Assembly: GCA_963824415.1 (NCBI GenBank)
Contig: CAWGPM010000005.1
Span: 248,001-312,000, forward strand
From: JABDQA01 sp963824415
GTDB lineage: Bacteria > Desulfobacterota > Desulfobulbia > Desulfobulbales > Desulfocapsaceae
DNA length: 64,000 nucleotides
Direction: 5' to 3'
Shown piece by piece: positions 17,457-26,498 of the stretch. Both the position numbers and the translations under genes were made by a program. The notes under the pieces are model-generated. The model had not been told where the DNA came from and did no database searches. It was given only the letters and a program-made list of their open reading frames with translations. Every line of letters begins with the position of its first letter. Position 1 is the stretch's first letter.

Positions 17457-18302
17457 ATGAAGCATACCGTAAAAACTATCCAGGCGATGCGCGACAACGC
17501 TGAAACCATCACCATGCTCACCGCCTATGATTATCCCACCGCAAAAAAGGTTAACGATGCCGGAATCGACATGATTCTGGTCGGCGATTCCTGTGCGATG
17601 GTGGTGCATGGCCACCCCACCACCCTGACCGCCACCATGGACATGATGGTGCTGCACTGCGCCGCTGTTGCCAGAGCCTGCGACCGGACCATGGTCGTCG
17701 CCGATATGCCGTTCGGCTCGTTCCAGTATTCCATCGAAGAAACGATGAAAAACGCGGCGCGCTTCATCACTGAAGCTAAAGTGGACGCGGTCAAATTCGA
17801 GGCCACCCCGCACCATATCGAAAAAACCAAGGCTATCGTAGAGATGGGCATCCCGGTTGTCGGCCATGTGGGACTGCACCCCCAGGCCGTCGGTGCCCTT
17901 GGCGGACTCAAGGTGCAGGGCAAAGACATCGATTCAGCCCGCAAGGTCGTATCGGAAGCACTGGCCCTCCAGGAAGCCGGCGTCTTTGCAATTATTTTTG
18001 AAGCGGTCCCGGCCAAACTCTCCGACTATGTCACCAGGAAGCTCAAGGTCCCGACCATCAGCATCGGCGGCGGGCCCCATTGCTCCGGCCAACTCCTGGT
18101 CACTCCGGACGTACTCGGCATGTATGACAATTTCACCCCGTCTTTTGCCAAGCAGTATCAGAAATTCGGTGAGGTGATGATCGATACCTTCAAGCAGTAC
18201 AAAGAAGAGGTCCTGACCGGGAAATTCCCTGGTGAGGAGCACAGCTATAAGATGTCAGACAAGGTTCTCGAGAAGATCGAAAAAGAGTTCGGCGCTGCCT
18301 GA
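17457..18302 (+). CDS. panB: Ketopantoate hydroxymethyltransferase family protein (divergent PanB)
   Basis: A 281-residue TIM-barrel protein of the PanB family, which transfers a hydroxymethyl group from methylene-tetrahydrofolate to 2-ketoisovalerate. The Mg2+ and catalytic residues align with E. coli PanB: D44 (VGDS), D83 (VADMPF), E115 (VKFE) and E182 (FEAVP). Substrate-region motifs diverge: VGDSCAMVVHG instead of VGDSLGM, GHVGLHPQAV, and IGGGPHCSGQ instead of IGAGxxxDGQ. AAAGGAGATG precedes the ATG. No panC or panD is adjacent. Its position after a catabolic locus and the altered pocket raise the possibility of a related aldol reaction on another keto acid, but genuine pantothenate synthesis is possible. 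Confidence 0.82.
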   Translation: MKHTVKTIQAMRDNAETITMLTAYDYPTAKKVNDAGIDMILVGDSCAMVVHGHPTTLTATMDMMVLHCAAVARACDRTMVVADMPFGSFQYSIEETMKNAARFITEAKVDAVKFEATPHHIEKTKAIVEMGIPVVGHVGLHPQAVGALGGLKVQGKDIDSARKVVSEALALQEAGVFAIIFEAVPAKLSDYVTRKLKVPTISIGGGPHCSGQLLVTPDVLGMYDNFTPSFAKQYQKFGEVMIDTFKQYKEEVLTGKFPGEEHSYKMSDKVLEKIEKEFGAA

Positions 18303-18320
18303 TCGCCAGCCTTTGTCTCT

Positions 18321-18351
18321 CCCCGCCGAAGCTGTAAAGGCTTCGGCGGGG
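18321..18351 (+). terminator. Strong stem-loop after panB
   Basis: CCCCGCCGAAGC pairs perfectly with GCTTCGGCGGGG (12 bp) around a 7-base loop, 19 bp after the panB stop. There is no T-tract, so it may stabilise the mRNA 3' end or act as a factor-assisted terminator. Confidence 0.65.
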
Positions 18352-18482
18352 TCATACACCTGCTGGCTGAGCAGAGCGAAAGCATACTATCAGTAAACAC
18401 TTAATACCGGAGCACCCCTGTTCCCGCAGCACCGGATACGATATTGCGCTTTAAGCAAAAAGGTAAAACCGCCAAGGCCGGC

Positions 18483-19151
18483 TTAAACCGTATGAGTTTC
18501 CTTTATTTTTTCCATCTGCTCGCGGTCGTAGTTCTCAAGTCGCTTCATCTGTTCGTCGTTGAGCGTATCCCGGACTTTGTCGTAGAGATCTTTAGTTATT
18601 TGCTGAAATTCCTGAACAAATTCGTTCCAGGTTTTACCGCTTTCTTTAGCGGCTTCCTTCATCACGGCGCTGAATTCAGCAACACTCTCTTCCAGAACCG
18701 GCTTAATCTTGGCGGCCTGCTCTTCAGTCAGTTCCAGAAGTTCGGTGAGATCGGCCACAACCTTTTCCTGGGCTTCACGGATCGCATCCTCATCAAGTTT
18801 CGCCATGAAATCTTTTAGTTTCTTGGCTTCGTCGCTGGATAAAATTTCGTTGAATTTCTTCTCTGCGTCCTTTGACATCGACTCGAACTGGTCACTGAGT
18901 TTATCGAGTTCCGCATATCCCTTATCAATGGACTCGTTTAACCCCTTGGCGATATCTTTACTCTTTTCATCAAGTACCGGTTTAAGCTGTTCCCATTTTT
19001 GCTTGGAAAGTTCGATCTTCTTTTCCAGCTCAGCAATCATTTTTTCGGAATCAAACTTTTTCTCTTCTTCCGCCATTAACACAGGGCTTAAAACGAGAAC
19101 CAGAGCCAGACTCAGAAGCGCGGCAAAAGCCTTGATTTTTAGGGTTTTCAT
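18483..19151 (-). CDS. Exported coiled-coil protein, unknown function
   Basis: A 222-residue protein with a signal peptide (residues 1-27, ending VLMAEEEKK) and a mature part that is almost wholly charged helix with heptad-like periodicity, including repeated FDSEKMIAELEKKIELSKQ-type segments. There are no cysteines in the mature part. The start at 19151 has GAGGTG at 8 bases and begins the signal peptide, so longer N-termini are rejected. It resembles Spy/CpxP-like or apolipoprotein-like helical periplasmic proteins only in general character. No specific family is recognised. It is divergent from the LysE exporter gene. Confidence 0.8.
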   Translation of the reverse strand: MKTLKIKAFAALLSLALVLVLSPVLMAEEEKKFDSEKMIAELEKKIELSKQKWEQLKPVLDEKSKDIAKGLNESIDKGYAELDKLSDQFESMSKDAEKKFNEILSSDEAKKLKDFMAKLDEDAIREAQEKVVADLTELLELTEEQAAKIKPVLEESVAEFSAVMKEAAKESGKTWNEFVQEFQQITKDLYDKVRDTLNDEQMKRLENYDREQMEKIKETHTV

Positions 19152-19495
19152 GCAATACACCTCATTGATCTGTTTTATGTTTACAGGACGGGCTGCTAAA
19201 CGTTTCTTTACCCCTTCTGCATAATGATAAAAGAATAGTGCCGAAAGAATTGAAATCAACAGGTTAATATTCGCAAATGCAGCTGCTAGTGGAACTACAC
19301 CTGTTTATGGAACCTGCCCCAACCATTCCGGGCTGCTCTAATTCTCTGAGTAAAAAGTAAACGAAAGGTTTTACCCCGAGTCAATCCATTTTTCAGCAAG
19401 GCAGATACAGGCCAAAGCAGAATTTGCATTAATAGAGCTGAAACTGTTATACTCGCCGAACTTGACGGTTATCTTCCTTGAATGAGGCTTGGTAG

Positions 19496-20131
19496 ATGTC
19501 CTTGGCGTTATTTACCATATTCGGCTCATCTTTCGTCATCGCTCTGTCGGGCGCACTGATGCCCGGCCCGGTGCTGACGGTAACGGTGAGCGAAAGCGCC
19601 CGGCGCGGTGCGCTGGCAGGGCCCCTGATGATCTTTGGCCACGGCATACTGGAACTGGCACTGGTCCTGGCGCTACTGTCAGGTCTTGCACCGCTCTTTT
19701 CCCGGGAAGATGTCTTTATCGGTGTGTCACTGCTGGGTGGAATAATTCTGTTCTGGATGGCCGTGACCATGTTCCGGGATCTGCCACGTCTGCAACTCAA
19801 ATTCGACGATGACACGGAAAAACCACGCAGCTTGATACTGGCTGGCATTCTGCTCAGCCTGGCCAATCCCTACTGGCTGATCTGGTGGGCGACGATCGGG
19901 ATCGGCTATATCATGTACTCGGTCAAATTCGGCATCCCCGGGATTATCGCCTTTTTTCTCGGCCATATCCTGGCCGATCTCGCCTGGTACAGCCTGATAT
20001 CGTTCGGCATCGCCAAGGGACGCAACTTTTTCACCGACAGCTTTTACCGCCGGTTGATCGGGGCCTGTGCCTCTTTTCTGGTGGTATTTTCATTCTATTT
20101 TTTCTACAGCGGCCTGGAACGAATTATCTGA
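19496..20131 (+). CDS. LysE/RhtB family exporter
   Basis: A 211-residue inner-membrane protein with six predicted transmembrane segments. The N-terminal GALMPGPVLTVTVSESARRG motif is the LysE family signature, and LANPYWLIWW near residue 122 matches the conserved NPxxxxxW segment. Family members export amino acids or other small metabolites by proton antiport. The cargo is unknown. The gene is monocistronic and convergent with the nifB remnant that follows directly. Confidence 0.88.
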   Translation: MSLALFTIFGSSFVIALSGALMPGPVLTVTVSESARRGALAGPLMIFGHGILELALVLALLSGLAPLFSREDVFIGVSLLGGIILFWMAVTMFRDLPRLQLKFDDDTEKPRSLILAGILLSLANPYWLIWWATIGIGYIMYSVKFGIPGIIAFFLGHILADLAWYSLISFGIAKGRNFFTDSFYRRLIGACASFLVVFSFYFFYSGLERII

Positions 20132-20154
20132 ACCGCCTTTCAATTTGACCGAAA

Positions 20155-20480
20155 TCAGCTGCAGCCCCTTACCGAACCCGAACATGTCCCGTCGCTGCAC
20201 GGATTGCGCCGTCCTCTGAGCAGGGCCGTTTTGCGATTCTGGTAAATAACCTCCAGCCTCTCCTCTATGAATATCCCGAGGCCTCCACCGGCTTGACCCC
20301 CGATTTTGATAAAATTTTGTCCGGAGTCTCACCAACGCCGCTGATCAGCACCGCGCGGGATCCGCAGAATACAAAGGCCCGCCGGCTAACCGCGCCCGCC
20401 AGGCTGTCCTTGCTGCAGTCCAGGGCAAAAAGTTCGCGGTCCTTGCGGTGTATCTGAGTGCTGTGTTCATCAAGAAGTAA
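20155..20480 (-). pseudogene. nifB: nifB 3' fragment (NifX-like C-terminal domain), frameshifted
   Basis: Reading the minus strand from about 20474 gives HRKDRELFALD, then RAVLISGVGETPDKILSKSG and VKPVEASG. After a frameshift near 20270-20276 it continues FIEERLEVIYQNRKTALLRG and ends with a Cys-rich tail (CSDGTCSGSVRGC) and TGA at 20155. This matches the C-terminal NifX/NafY-like domain of NifB, where the pattern is AxLVSGxGxxPxxxLxxSGI, then GLIEEGLxxxY and a Cys/Gly tail. A stop codon lies just upstream of the conserved part, and the radical-SAM half of nifB is absent. It is therefore a truncated relic. It lies on the same strand as the nifH fragment at 37.5 kb. Family assignment is by eye, not by search. 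Confidence 0.6.
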
Positions 20481-21141
20481 GCACTACCTATAATTGATTT
20501 CCGCATGTGTAAGACAATCGTTTAGGACTCTCGAGCAAGGGCTGTTCCAAAAACAGCACTAAGTAATTAATTACGTTATTTCAGCATCATAAATAAAATA
20601 TACTAAATCGATTCTAACACATAATTACTGCAGGAGTGTAGAAGGTAACAATATTGAAAGGAGATGTGATTATTGACTAATAAACACATGCGGTGGTCTT
20701 TTCTTTTTTTTGCAGAACTTTCGCACACTACCTTGCATTCTTGCAAATCTCTCTCGCTTTAAAACTTGAAAAGTGGTCATATTGTTAGGATAAATATTGT
20801 TGTGCTCAATCAAATAGGCTGCCTACTATCGCCACTTTATATAAGCACCCTAGACAACCATATCAGTATAGGTTCAATCCGGGTATGGGAATTTGCAACA
20901 TGCATATACTGCTAAATGGAAAGAGATCGGCAAGACACAAGGCCAGCGCATCGATCATTTTATTTTGTGAACAAAACCATATAGTTTAAGTACTGTTTTC
21001 CTGAGGATTCAACAACAACCTGTTAATATGATTTTTCACCAAATCAGAGATTGTGCTCCTCACTCTAAATTGATGTTTTTCAAAGAGTGTATGTAACTTG
21101 TGTTGCTCTTTAGCTGTTCTCCAATGGAGGTGTGATACATA
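20481..21141. other. AT-rich intergenic region before the ABC operon
   Basis: About 660 bp with no credible ORF, RNA or repeat. It must hold the promoter of the ABC importer operon, but no convincing -35/-10 pair stands out. Base composition becomes visibly AT-richer here than to the left. It may be the left junction of the DNA that replaced the nif operon interior. Confidence 0.4.
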
Positions 21142-22245
21142 ATGGCCAAAGTTCTTCTTCACAATGTTGAAAAAAAGTTTGGCGATAATGTTGTCATCAA
21201 CAATCTTGATCTTGAGATATCAGATAAAGAATTTGTCGTACTGGTAGGACCTTCCGGCTGCGGCAAGAGCACCATTTTAAGAATAATTGCAGGGCTTGAG
21301 GATGCCACTTCAGGGGATATTTCAATCGGTGATAAAATTGTCAACGAACTAGCCCCCAAGGATCGCAACATTGCCATGGTCTTTCAAGACTATGCGCTTT
21401 ATCCACATTTATCAATTTTCAAAAATATTTCTTTTGGCTTGGAAATTCAGAAAATGAGCAAGTCTGAGCTTCAGGAGAGAGTTCATCATGCCGCTGAGAT
21501 TTTAGGCATCAGTGATCTTTTAGATCGTAAACCCAAACAATTGTCCGGCGGGCAAAGACAGCGAGTAGCGATGGGACGCGCAATCGTCCGGCGGCCAAGC
21601 GTTTTTCTTTTCGATGAGCCGCTTTCAAACCTGGATGCCAAACTTCGAACGCAGATGCGTACCGAAATTAAAAAGCTCCACAAGCAGCTGACCACAACCA
21701 TTGTCTATGTGACCCATGATCAGGTTGAAGCCATGACTCTGGCAGATCGTATTGTTGTCCTAAAAGACGGCAATATTGAACAAGTCGGTAAACCTGAGGA
21801 GGTCTATAACAATCCCAAATCGATATTTGTCGCAGGTTTTATTGGTGCTCCGACAATGAATTTCATTCCCTGTAGACTTACCGGACAAAATGGCAAAGTC
21901 GTTTTGCAAATCAGTGATGAAAATAAAGTTATTCTTAACGTTCCTGAAGAAAAGGCTGAAAATTATCTTAACAGTTTGAATCGAGATGTGATTATGGGTA
22001 TTCGACCTGAATATTTCTCCTTGGTTGAACAGAATAAGATAACCACTCGTAACCACTTATCTTTACAGGTCAATGTGATCGAGCCACTGGGTTCAACGAC
22101 GCTCTTCTTTTGCGAGCTGGCAGCATCGGAAATGGTTGTCAGTCTGGAACCAATTCCAGGAATTAAACCAGGGGACAATCTTAACCTGAAAGCAGATATG
22201 TCCAAAATTCACTTGTTTGATCCGGAAACAGGAAACGTACTCTAA
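21142..22245 (+). CDS. Carbohydrate ABC transporter ATP-binding protein (MalK/UgpC type)
   Basis: A 367-residue ATPase. Walker A is GPSGCGKST (about residue 37), the Q-loop follows in VFQDYALYPH, the signature is LSGGQRQRVAMGRAI, Walker B is VFLFDEPLSNLDAKLR and the switch is THDQVEAMTLAD. The C-terminal 130 residues form the OB-fold (TOBE) regulatory domain found in MalK and UgpC. A good ribosome-binding site, GGAGGTG, precedes it. It is first in an operon with the matching binding protein and two permeases several genes downstream, so it powers that importer. Base composition is AT-richer than the flanking genome. Confidence 0.94.
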   Translation: MAKVLLHNVEKKFGDNVVINNLDLEISDKEFVVLVGPSGCGKSTILRIIAGLEDATSGDISIGDKIVNELAPKDRNIAMVFQDYALYPHLSIFKNISFGLEIQKMSKSELQERVHHAAEILGISDLLDRKPKQLSGGQRQRVAMGRAIVRRPSVFLFDEPLSNLDAKLRTQMRTEIKKLHKQLTTTIVYVTHDQVEAMTLADRIVVLKDGNIEQVGKPEEVYNNPKSIFVAGFIGAPTMNFIPCRLTGQNGKVVLQISDENKVILNVPEEKAENYLNSLNRDVIMGIRPEYFSLVEQNKITTRNHLSLQVNVIEPLGSTTLFFCELAASEMVVSLEPIPGIKPGDNLNLKADMSKIHLFDPETGNVL

Positions 22246-22257
22246 AGAGACCCGGCC

Positions 22258-23100
22258 ATGAATCCATTAACCGTTGCAAAAGATGCCCTGGGAAAAGGTT
22301 CTCCGATTAAACTGGAGATCCTGCCGGATGACTCAAAACTTATTCATCGGTTTGCCTACGATATTATTACCGAGTATCGGGCTGCCAAATCGGCGGGGCG
22401 AGAAAAAATTGTTTTTATCTTGCCGGTTGGACCAGTTGGTCAATACGATCTCGTTGCCCAAATCTGCAATGAAAAACGGATAAATCTCAGCGATCTGGTT
22501 ATCATTAATATGGATGAATATTTAACTGCAGATGGCTCGGAATTTATCCCCTCGAGCGATCCTTTGAGTTTTCATCGCCACATGGAAGACCATTTTTACA
22601 GAAAACTTGATCAAGAACTTTGCCCCCCGCCAGCCCAAAGAATTTTTCCCTCCCCAACCGATCTCAAAGCAGTACCCCAGCTGATTGAAGATCTGGGTGG
22701 ATGTGATGTTTGTTTCGGGGGCATCGGTATTACCGGTCATGTTGCCTTTAATGATCCTCCTGAACCGGGCGAAAGAATTACGCTTGAGAGCTTTGCCGCT
22801 TTATCAACACGGGTGGTAAGCTTATCAAGAGAGACATTGCTGATCAACTCAGTGACAACCTGCAGAGGAAATATTGAGCGAATTCCTAAGCTGGCGGTAA
22901 CGGTTGGAATGAAAGAGATACTTGATAGCTTTAAAGTGCGGATTTACTTGAATCGTCACTGGCAGTCGGCGATTGTGAGAAAGATACTGCACGGACCAGT
23001 TACTCCGAATGTTCCGGCATCACTGCTGCAGAATCATCCGGATGTTCTTTTTGCTATTACCGATTATGTGGCCGAGATACCCGAGCCGCAATTGAGTTGA
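22258..23100 (+). CDS. Glucosamine-6-phosphate deaminase-like protein (NagB family)
   Basis: A 280-residue protein of the NagB/RpiA-like fold. NagB landmarks are present: LPVGPVGQYD for the phosphate loop, NMDEYLTADGSEF with the catalytic aspartate D86, and GGIGITGHVAFNDPPE. In canonical NagB the last motif reads GxGxDGHIAFNEP. Here the ring-opening aspartate is threonine (T159) and the glutamate is aspartate (D166), while the histidine H161 remains. This argues for a changed reaction or substrate within the hexosamine-phosphate isomerase group. It is 12 bp after the ATPase gene and clearly in the same operon. Confidence 0.8.
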   Translation: MNPLTVAKDALGKGSPIKLEILPDDSKLIHRFAYDIITEYRAAKSAGREKIVFILPVGPVGQYDLVAQICNEKRINLSDLVIINMDEYLTADGSEFIPSSDPLSFHRHMEDHFYRKLDQELCPPPAQRIFPSPTDLKAVPQLIEDLGGCDVCFGGIGITGHVAFNDPPEPGERITLESFAALSTRVVSLSRETLLINSVTTCRGNIERIPKLAVTVGMKEILDSFKVRIYLNRHWQSAIVRKILHGPVTPNVPASLLQNHPDVLFAITDYVAEIPEPQLS

Positions 23101-23167
23101 TGACGCAGATTAACAAATTACAGGAGACTGCTCTGATAAAAAATCTTACTACCGGGAGGCACTCATT

Positions 23168-24187
23168 TTGAAATTCGGACTTATCGGGTACGGGCTTTGG
23201 GGAGTCCACCACGCAAAAGCCATAGAAAAAGCACCGGGGGCTGAATTGAGCGGAATTTCGTGCAGCAGCCAGGAAACCTTTGAAAAGGCCAGAACTGATT
23301 TTCCTGATACTCCTGTGTACCTCGGATATGAAAACCTGCTTTCACAGGAAGATATAGATGCAGTTGACATCGTCGTACCTAACCACCTGCATACCGAAAT
23401 CGGCACGGCAGCATTGAATGCGGGTAAAGATGTACTGCTTGAGAAACCGATGGCCCTCAACTTGGAAGATTGCGACAAATTGATCGAGGCAGCCAGGCAC
23501 AATGACCGGGTGTTGACGATCGGGCATGAGTTCCGCATTTCGACACAGTGGGGCAGACTCAAGACAATTATCGATGAAGGACAGATTGGCGAGCCGCTCT
23601 ATTCGCTGGTCACGCTTTTTCGCCACCCCTATCGGCCAGGGTCACAGAATTGGCGTTATAATGCAGACAAAGTCGGATCGTGGACACTGGAAGAGCCTGT
23701 TCACTTTTTCGATTCATTGATGTGGTACTTTGAAGATTACGGTGACCCCACTCATATCTACGCCCGAGGAAGTTCAAAAACCAGGGTTCATGGAATGTAC
23801 GATAATTTTTCCGCCTTTATTAAATGGCCTGGACAGCTCTATGGGATAGTAACTCAAACCCTGGGTGGCTTCGAGCATCATCAAGTTATGGAGATCGTCG
23901 GAACAAAGGGATCAATCCGAACCTGGTGGAGCGGAACGATGGACCGAACCCGAGACCCGCTTTTTGAACTGAAAGTGCAAACCGAAGATCAAGACAAATG
24001 TGAAATTCTGGAACTTTCACCATCTGGTGAATTATTTGAGTTGGAAGAAGAGTTGTGCCGGGTTGTCGATGCCTTCAAAGCACGCAAACCAATTGTATCG
24101 GCTGAAGAAGCCCGGAAAAGGGTGCTGATTTGTCTAGAAGCAGAAAGATCACTGATGGAAGGCCGAGAAGTTGAGCTGCACTTTTAA
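23168..24187 (+). CDS. Gfo/Idh/MocA family oxidoreductase
   Basis: A 339-residue NAD(P)-dependent dehydrogenase with Rossmann motif GLIGYGLWGVHHAKA at the N-terminus, the EKPMALN motif near residue 93 and the second-domain segment EEPVHFFDSLMWYF containing the usual catalytic histidine. The start is a TTG with GGGAGG nine bases upstream. No ATG lies near. It is in the ABC importer operon and likely oxidises or reduces the imported sugar or its derivative. It is not closely similar to the other Gfo/Idh protein at 6.3 kb. Confidence 0.88.
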   Translation: MKFGLIGYGLWGVHHAKAIEKAPGAELSGISCSSQETFEKARTDFPDTPVYLGYENLLSQEDIDAVDIVVPNHLHTEIGTAALNAGKDVLLEKPMALNLEDCDKLIEAARHNDRVLTIGHEFRISTQWGRLKTIIDEGQIGEPLYSLVTLFRHPYRPGSQNWRYNADKVGSWTLEEPVHFFDSLMWYFEDYGDPTHIYARGSSKTRVHGMYDNFSAFIKWPGQLYGIVTQTLGGFEHHQVMEIVGTKGSIRTWWSGTMDRTRDPLFELKVQTEDQDKCEILELSPSGELFELEEELCRVVDAFKARKPIVSAEEARKRVLICLEAERSLMEGREVELHF

Positions 24188-24259
24188 CAATCCAATTATT
24201 GGTCACTTGTGATTGTTACGGTGTTATTAAAAGCAAAACCAAACAAGGAGGTAGCCGCT

Positions 24260-25516
24260 ATGAAACGGTATGGAAAACTGTTGGGCCTGGTTTTAACTTT
24301 TTTCGCAATTATGCTTTTCATGACCGCAAATGCAGTGATGGCCGAAGAAAAAAAACTTACGGTTCTAACCTGGAATATCCCCTATTTTGAAGAGGGATTT
24401 AATCAGTGGGTCGCCGCCTTCAACAAAATTCACCCGGACATCAAGATCGAAAGGCTTGATAAGAAAGGAAGCGAGTGGAGCACATTTTATCAAACCCAGG
24501 TGGTTGCAGGAACTGCACCTGATATCATCGATGTTCAAGGTGGGTTGTGGCTCGAATACGCATCAAAAGGCGGTTTACTCGACTTGACCGACTACCTCAA
24601 ACGGGACAAAGATTACACTGACCGAATCTATCCGGAAATCCTCAATTCATGGGTGTTTGAAGGTAAAAATTATGGTGTACCCCTGTATATCAGTAAAACT
24701 CTTTTGTTCTATAATAAATTGATGTTCAAAGAGGCTGGGCTGAGCGGTCCTCCGACCACTTTTGATGAGCTGCTGTCATTTGCCGCTAAAATGTCCGGCG
24801 GTGAAAAAACCGGTTTCATGACCCTTAATTTCGATTGGCTGTATTGGCCGCTGTTTGCTGCTAACGGGGTCGAACTCTTGACACCGGATTTAAAGAAAGC
24901 CGCTTTTAATACGCCGGAAGCTATAGCTCTGGTAGATACCCTGGCAAAAGCCACTGCCTCTGGTGCAATTAATAAAATAAGCTGGACTGGCAGATGGGTT
25001 GAACCCAATGGAGCATTTGCAAGCGGCACTGTAGGAATGTTGCATGCTCATGCCCCTGCCTTTTTATGGTTTAAAAGCAAAGGAGACTGGGTAAGTGAAG
25101 AAACGGTAGGAGCAACTCATCTTCCCGGTGGCTTCTCCACGCCAAACTCCCACGCCATGCTGATCTCAAAAAGTGTCAAGTATCCCGATGCAGCCTGGGA
25201 TTTTGTCAAGATCGCCACCAGTGGAGAAGGTGCAAAGGCGCTCGGGACAGGAACCAATAACCTGACTGGTGATAAGTTAGCTAATGAGGAACTGTTTGCT
25301 TATTTTGAGAAGGAAATCCCAGTTGTGATACCGGTCCTCAAAACCCAGCTTGAATACTTGGATAAGCTTTGTGGAAACTGGCCAGTGGCCAAAGATGCTG
25401 AGATAAAAAATGCCTTCTACCCCGAACTGCAGAGTGCACTTCTTGGGCAAAAATCGGCTAAGGATGCATTAGCCGACGCAGAAAAGAAGGTGAACCGAGT
25501 TTTGCAAAAACGTTAG
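24260..25516 (+). CDS. Carbohydrate ABC transporter substrate-binding protein (family 1)
   Basis: A 418-residue periplasmic binding protein. The start at 24260 is set by GGAGG seven bases upstream and begins a signal peptide ending ANAVMA-EEKKLTVLTWN. The mature protein has the family-1 layout of maltose/glycerol-3-phosphate binding proteins: FNKIHPDIKIE near residue 60, QVVAGTAPDIIDVQGG, and NSHAMLISKSVKYPDAAWDFVK towards the end. It delivers the ligand to the two permeases encoded next. A perfect 9-bp hairpin between this gene and the first permease gene probably raises its relative expression. The ligand is likely an oligosaccharide or amino-sugar compound, judged from the NagB-like and ChbG-like neighbours. 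Confidence 0.92.
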   Translation: MKRYGKLLGLVLTFFAIMLFMTANAVMAEEKKLTVLTWNIPYFEEGFNQWVAAFNKIHPDIKIERLDKKGSEWSTFYQTQVVAGTAPDIIDVQGGLWLEYASKGGLLDLTDYLKRDKDYTDRIYPEILNSWVFEGKNYGVPLYISKTLLFYNKLMFKEAGLSGPPTTFDELLSFAAKMSGGEKTGFMTLNFDWLYWPLFAANGVELLTPDLKKAAFNTPEAIALVDTLAKATASGAINKISWTGRWVEPNGAFASGTVGMLHAHAPAFLWFKSKGDWVSEETVGATHLPGGFSTPNSHAMLISKSVKYPDAAWDFVKIATSGEGAKALGTGTNNLTGDKLANEELFAYFEKEIPVVIPVLKTQLEYLDKLCGNWPVAKDAEIKNAFYPELQSALLGQKSAKDALADAEKKVNRVLQKR

Positions 25517-25545
25517 TATAGATCTGGTATTTGTCTCTTTCATAT

Positions 25546-25571
25546 GGAAGCCTGGACTCGTTCAGGCTTCC
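25546..25571 (+). terminator. Stem-loop between binding protein and permease genes
   Basis: GGAAGCCTG pairs perfectly with CAGGCTTCC around an 8-base loop. There is no T-tract, so it more likely acts as an mRNA-stabilising or processing hairpin than as a full terminator. Confidence 0.65.
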
Positions 25572-25587
25572 AGTTAATAAGAATAAC

Positions 25588-26493
25588 ATGCCGTTATTTA
25601 AAAGAAAAAAAACCAGAGAAATGTTTCTCATTGCATTCTTTCTGGCTCCCTCGCTGATTATTTTTATCCTTTACAGAATAATCCCTCTGGTTTGGAACGG
25701 CGTACTTTCATTTGAATTCTGGTCACCATATAAACCGGCGGAATTTGCCGGTCTTTACCATTATCAGGAAATGCTGTTTTACGACGATGTCTTTTGGGAA
25801 GTTCTGCTTAACACAATTTTTTTTATGCTCAGTGCCCCGCTGGGTATCATCCTTGCTTTAGCAATAGCGCTGCTTGTCAACGCCCCGATAAAAGGGCGTA
25901 ATATATACCGCACCATCGTCTTTATGTCGTATCCGGTAATGACTGTGGCTGTCGGCATTATCTGGCAATGGCTTTATAACGAAAAAGTTGGACTAATTAA
26001 CTATATCCTGATGAGCTTAGGCATTATTGAAGAAGGAATTCCTTTTCTGGAGAGTTTCAATCTGGCTCTACCTTGTGTAATTGTCGCCTCAATCTGGCAG
26101 GTAGTTGGGTTTTACATGATTGTTCTGTTGACCGGACTCCAGAACATTCCCCCCAGTTTATATGAATCTGCGGCAATTGATGGGGCAAATAGCTGGCAGC
26201 GTTTCAAACGCATCACCCTGCCATTGATACGACCGTCAATTTTTATCTGTATTGTTATCGGTATCATCAATTCTTTTACCAATTTCGATCTGGTCTTTGT
26301 CATGACCCAGGGGGGTCCCGGACATGCGACTGATCTTTTAGTTACCTATATTTATGATGCAGCATTCAAACTATCAAAATTTGATTACGCCGCTGCAATG
26401 ACTGTAGTTAATTTCGTATTTTTCCTCGGGCTGGCACTACTGGCAAATAAACTATCGGGCGGTGAAGCCGGTGCAGTCGAGACTGGAGATTGA
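25588..26493 (+). CDS. Carbohydrate ABC transporter permease (MalF/UgpA type)
   Basis: A 301-residue inner-membrane permease with six transmembrane segments. The cytoplasmic EAA loop, which docks on the ATPase, is visible as YESAAIDGANSWQRFKRITLP. The N-terminus is basic (MPLFKRKKTRE) before the first helix. That makes the ATG at 25588 preferable to a TTG at 25531, which would place the hairpin inside the gene. It pairs with the next permease gene, and the two genes are separated by only a few bases. Confidence 0.92.
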   Translation: MPLFKRKKTREMFLIAFFLAPSLIIFILYRIIPLVWNGVLSFEFWSPYKPAEFAGLYHYQEMLFYDDVFWEVLLNTIFFMLSAPLGIILALAIALLVNAPIKGRNIYRTIVFMSYPVMTVAVGIIWQWLYNEKVGLINYILMSLGIIEEGIPFLESFNLALPCVIVASIWQVVGFYMIVLLTGLQNIPPSLYESAAIDGANSWQRFKRITLPLIRPSIFICIVIGIINSFTNFDLVFVMTQGGPGHATDLLVTYIYDAAFKLSKFDYAAAMTVVNFVFFLGLALLANKLSGGEAGAVETGD

Positions 26494-26498
26494 AAATT

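Noticed and set aside
20867..20885. GGTTCAATCC resembling a tRNA T-arm
   Set aside because: No acceptor, D-arm or anticodon stem could be folded around it.
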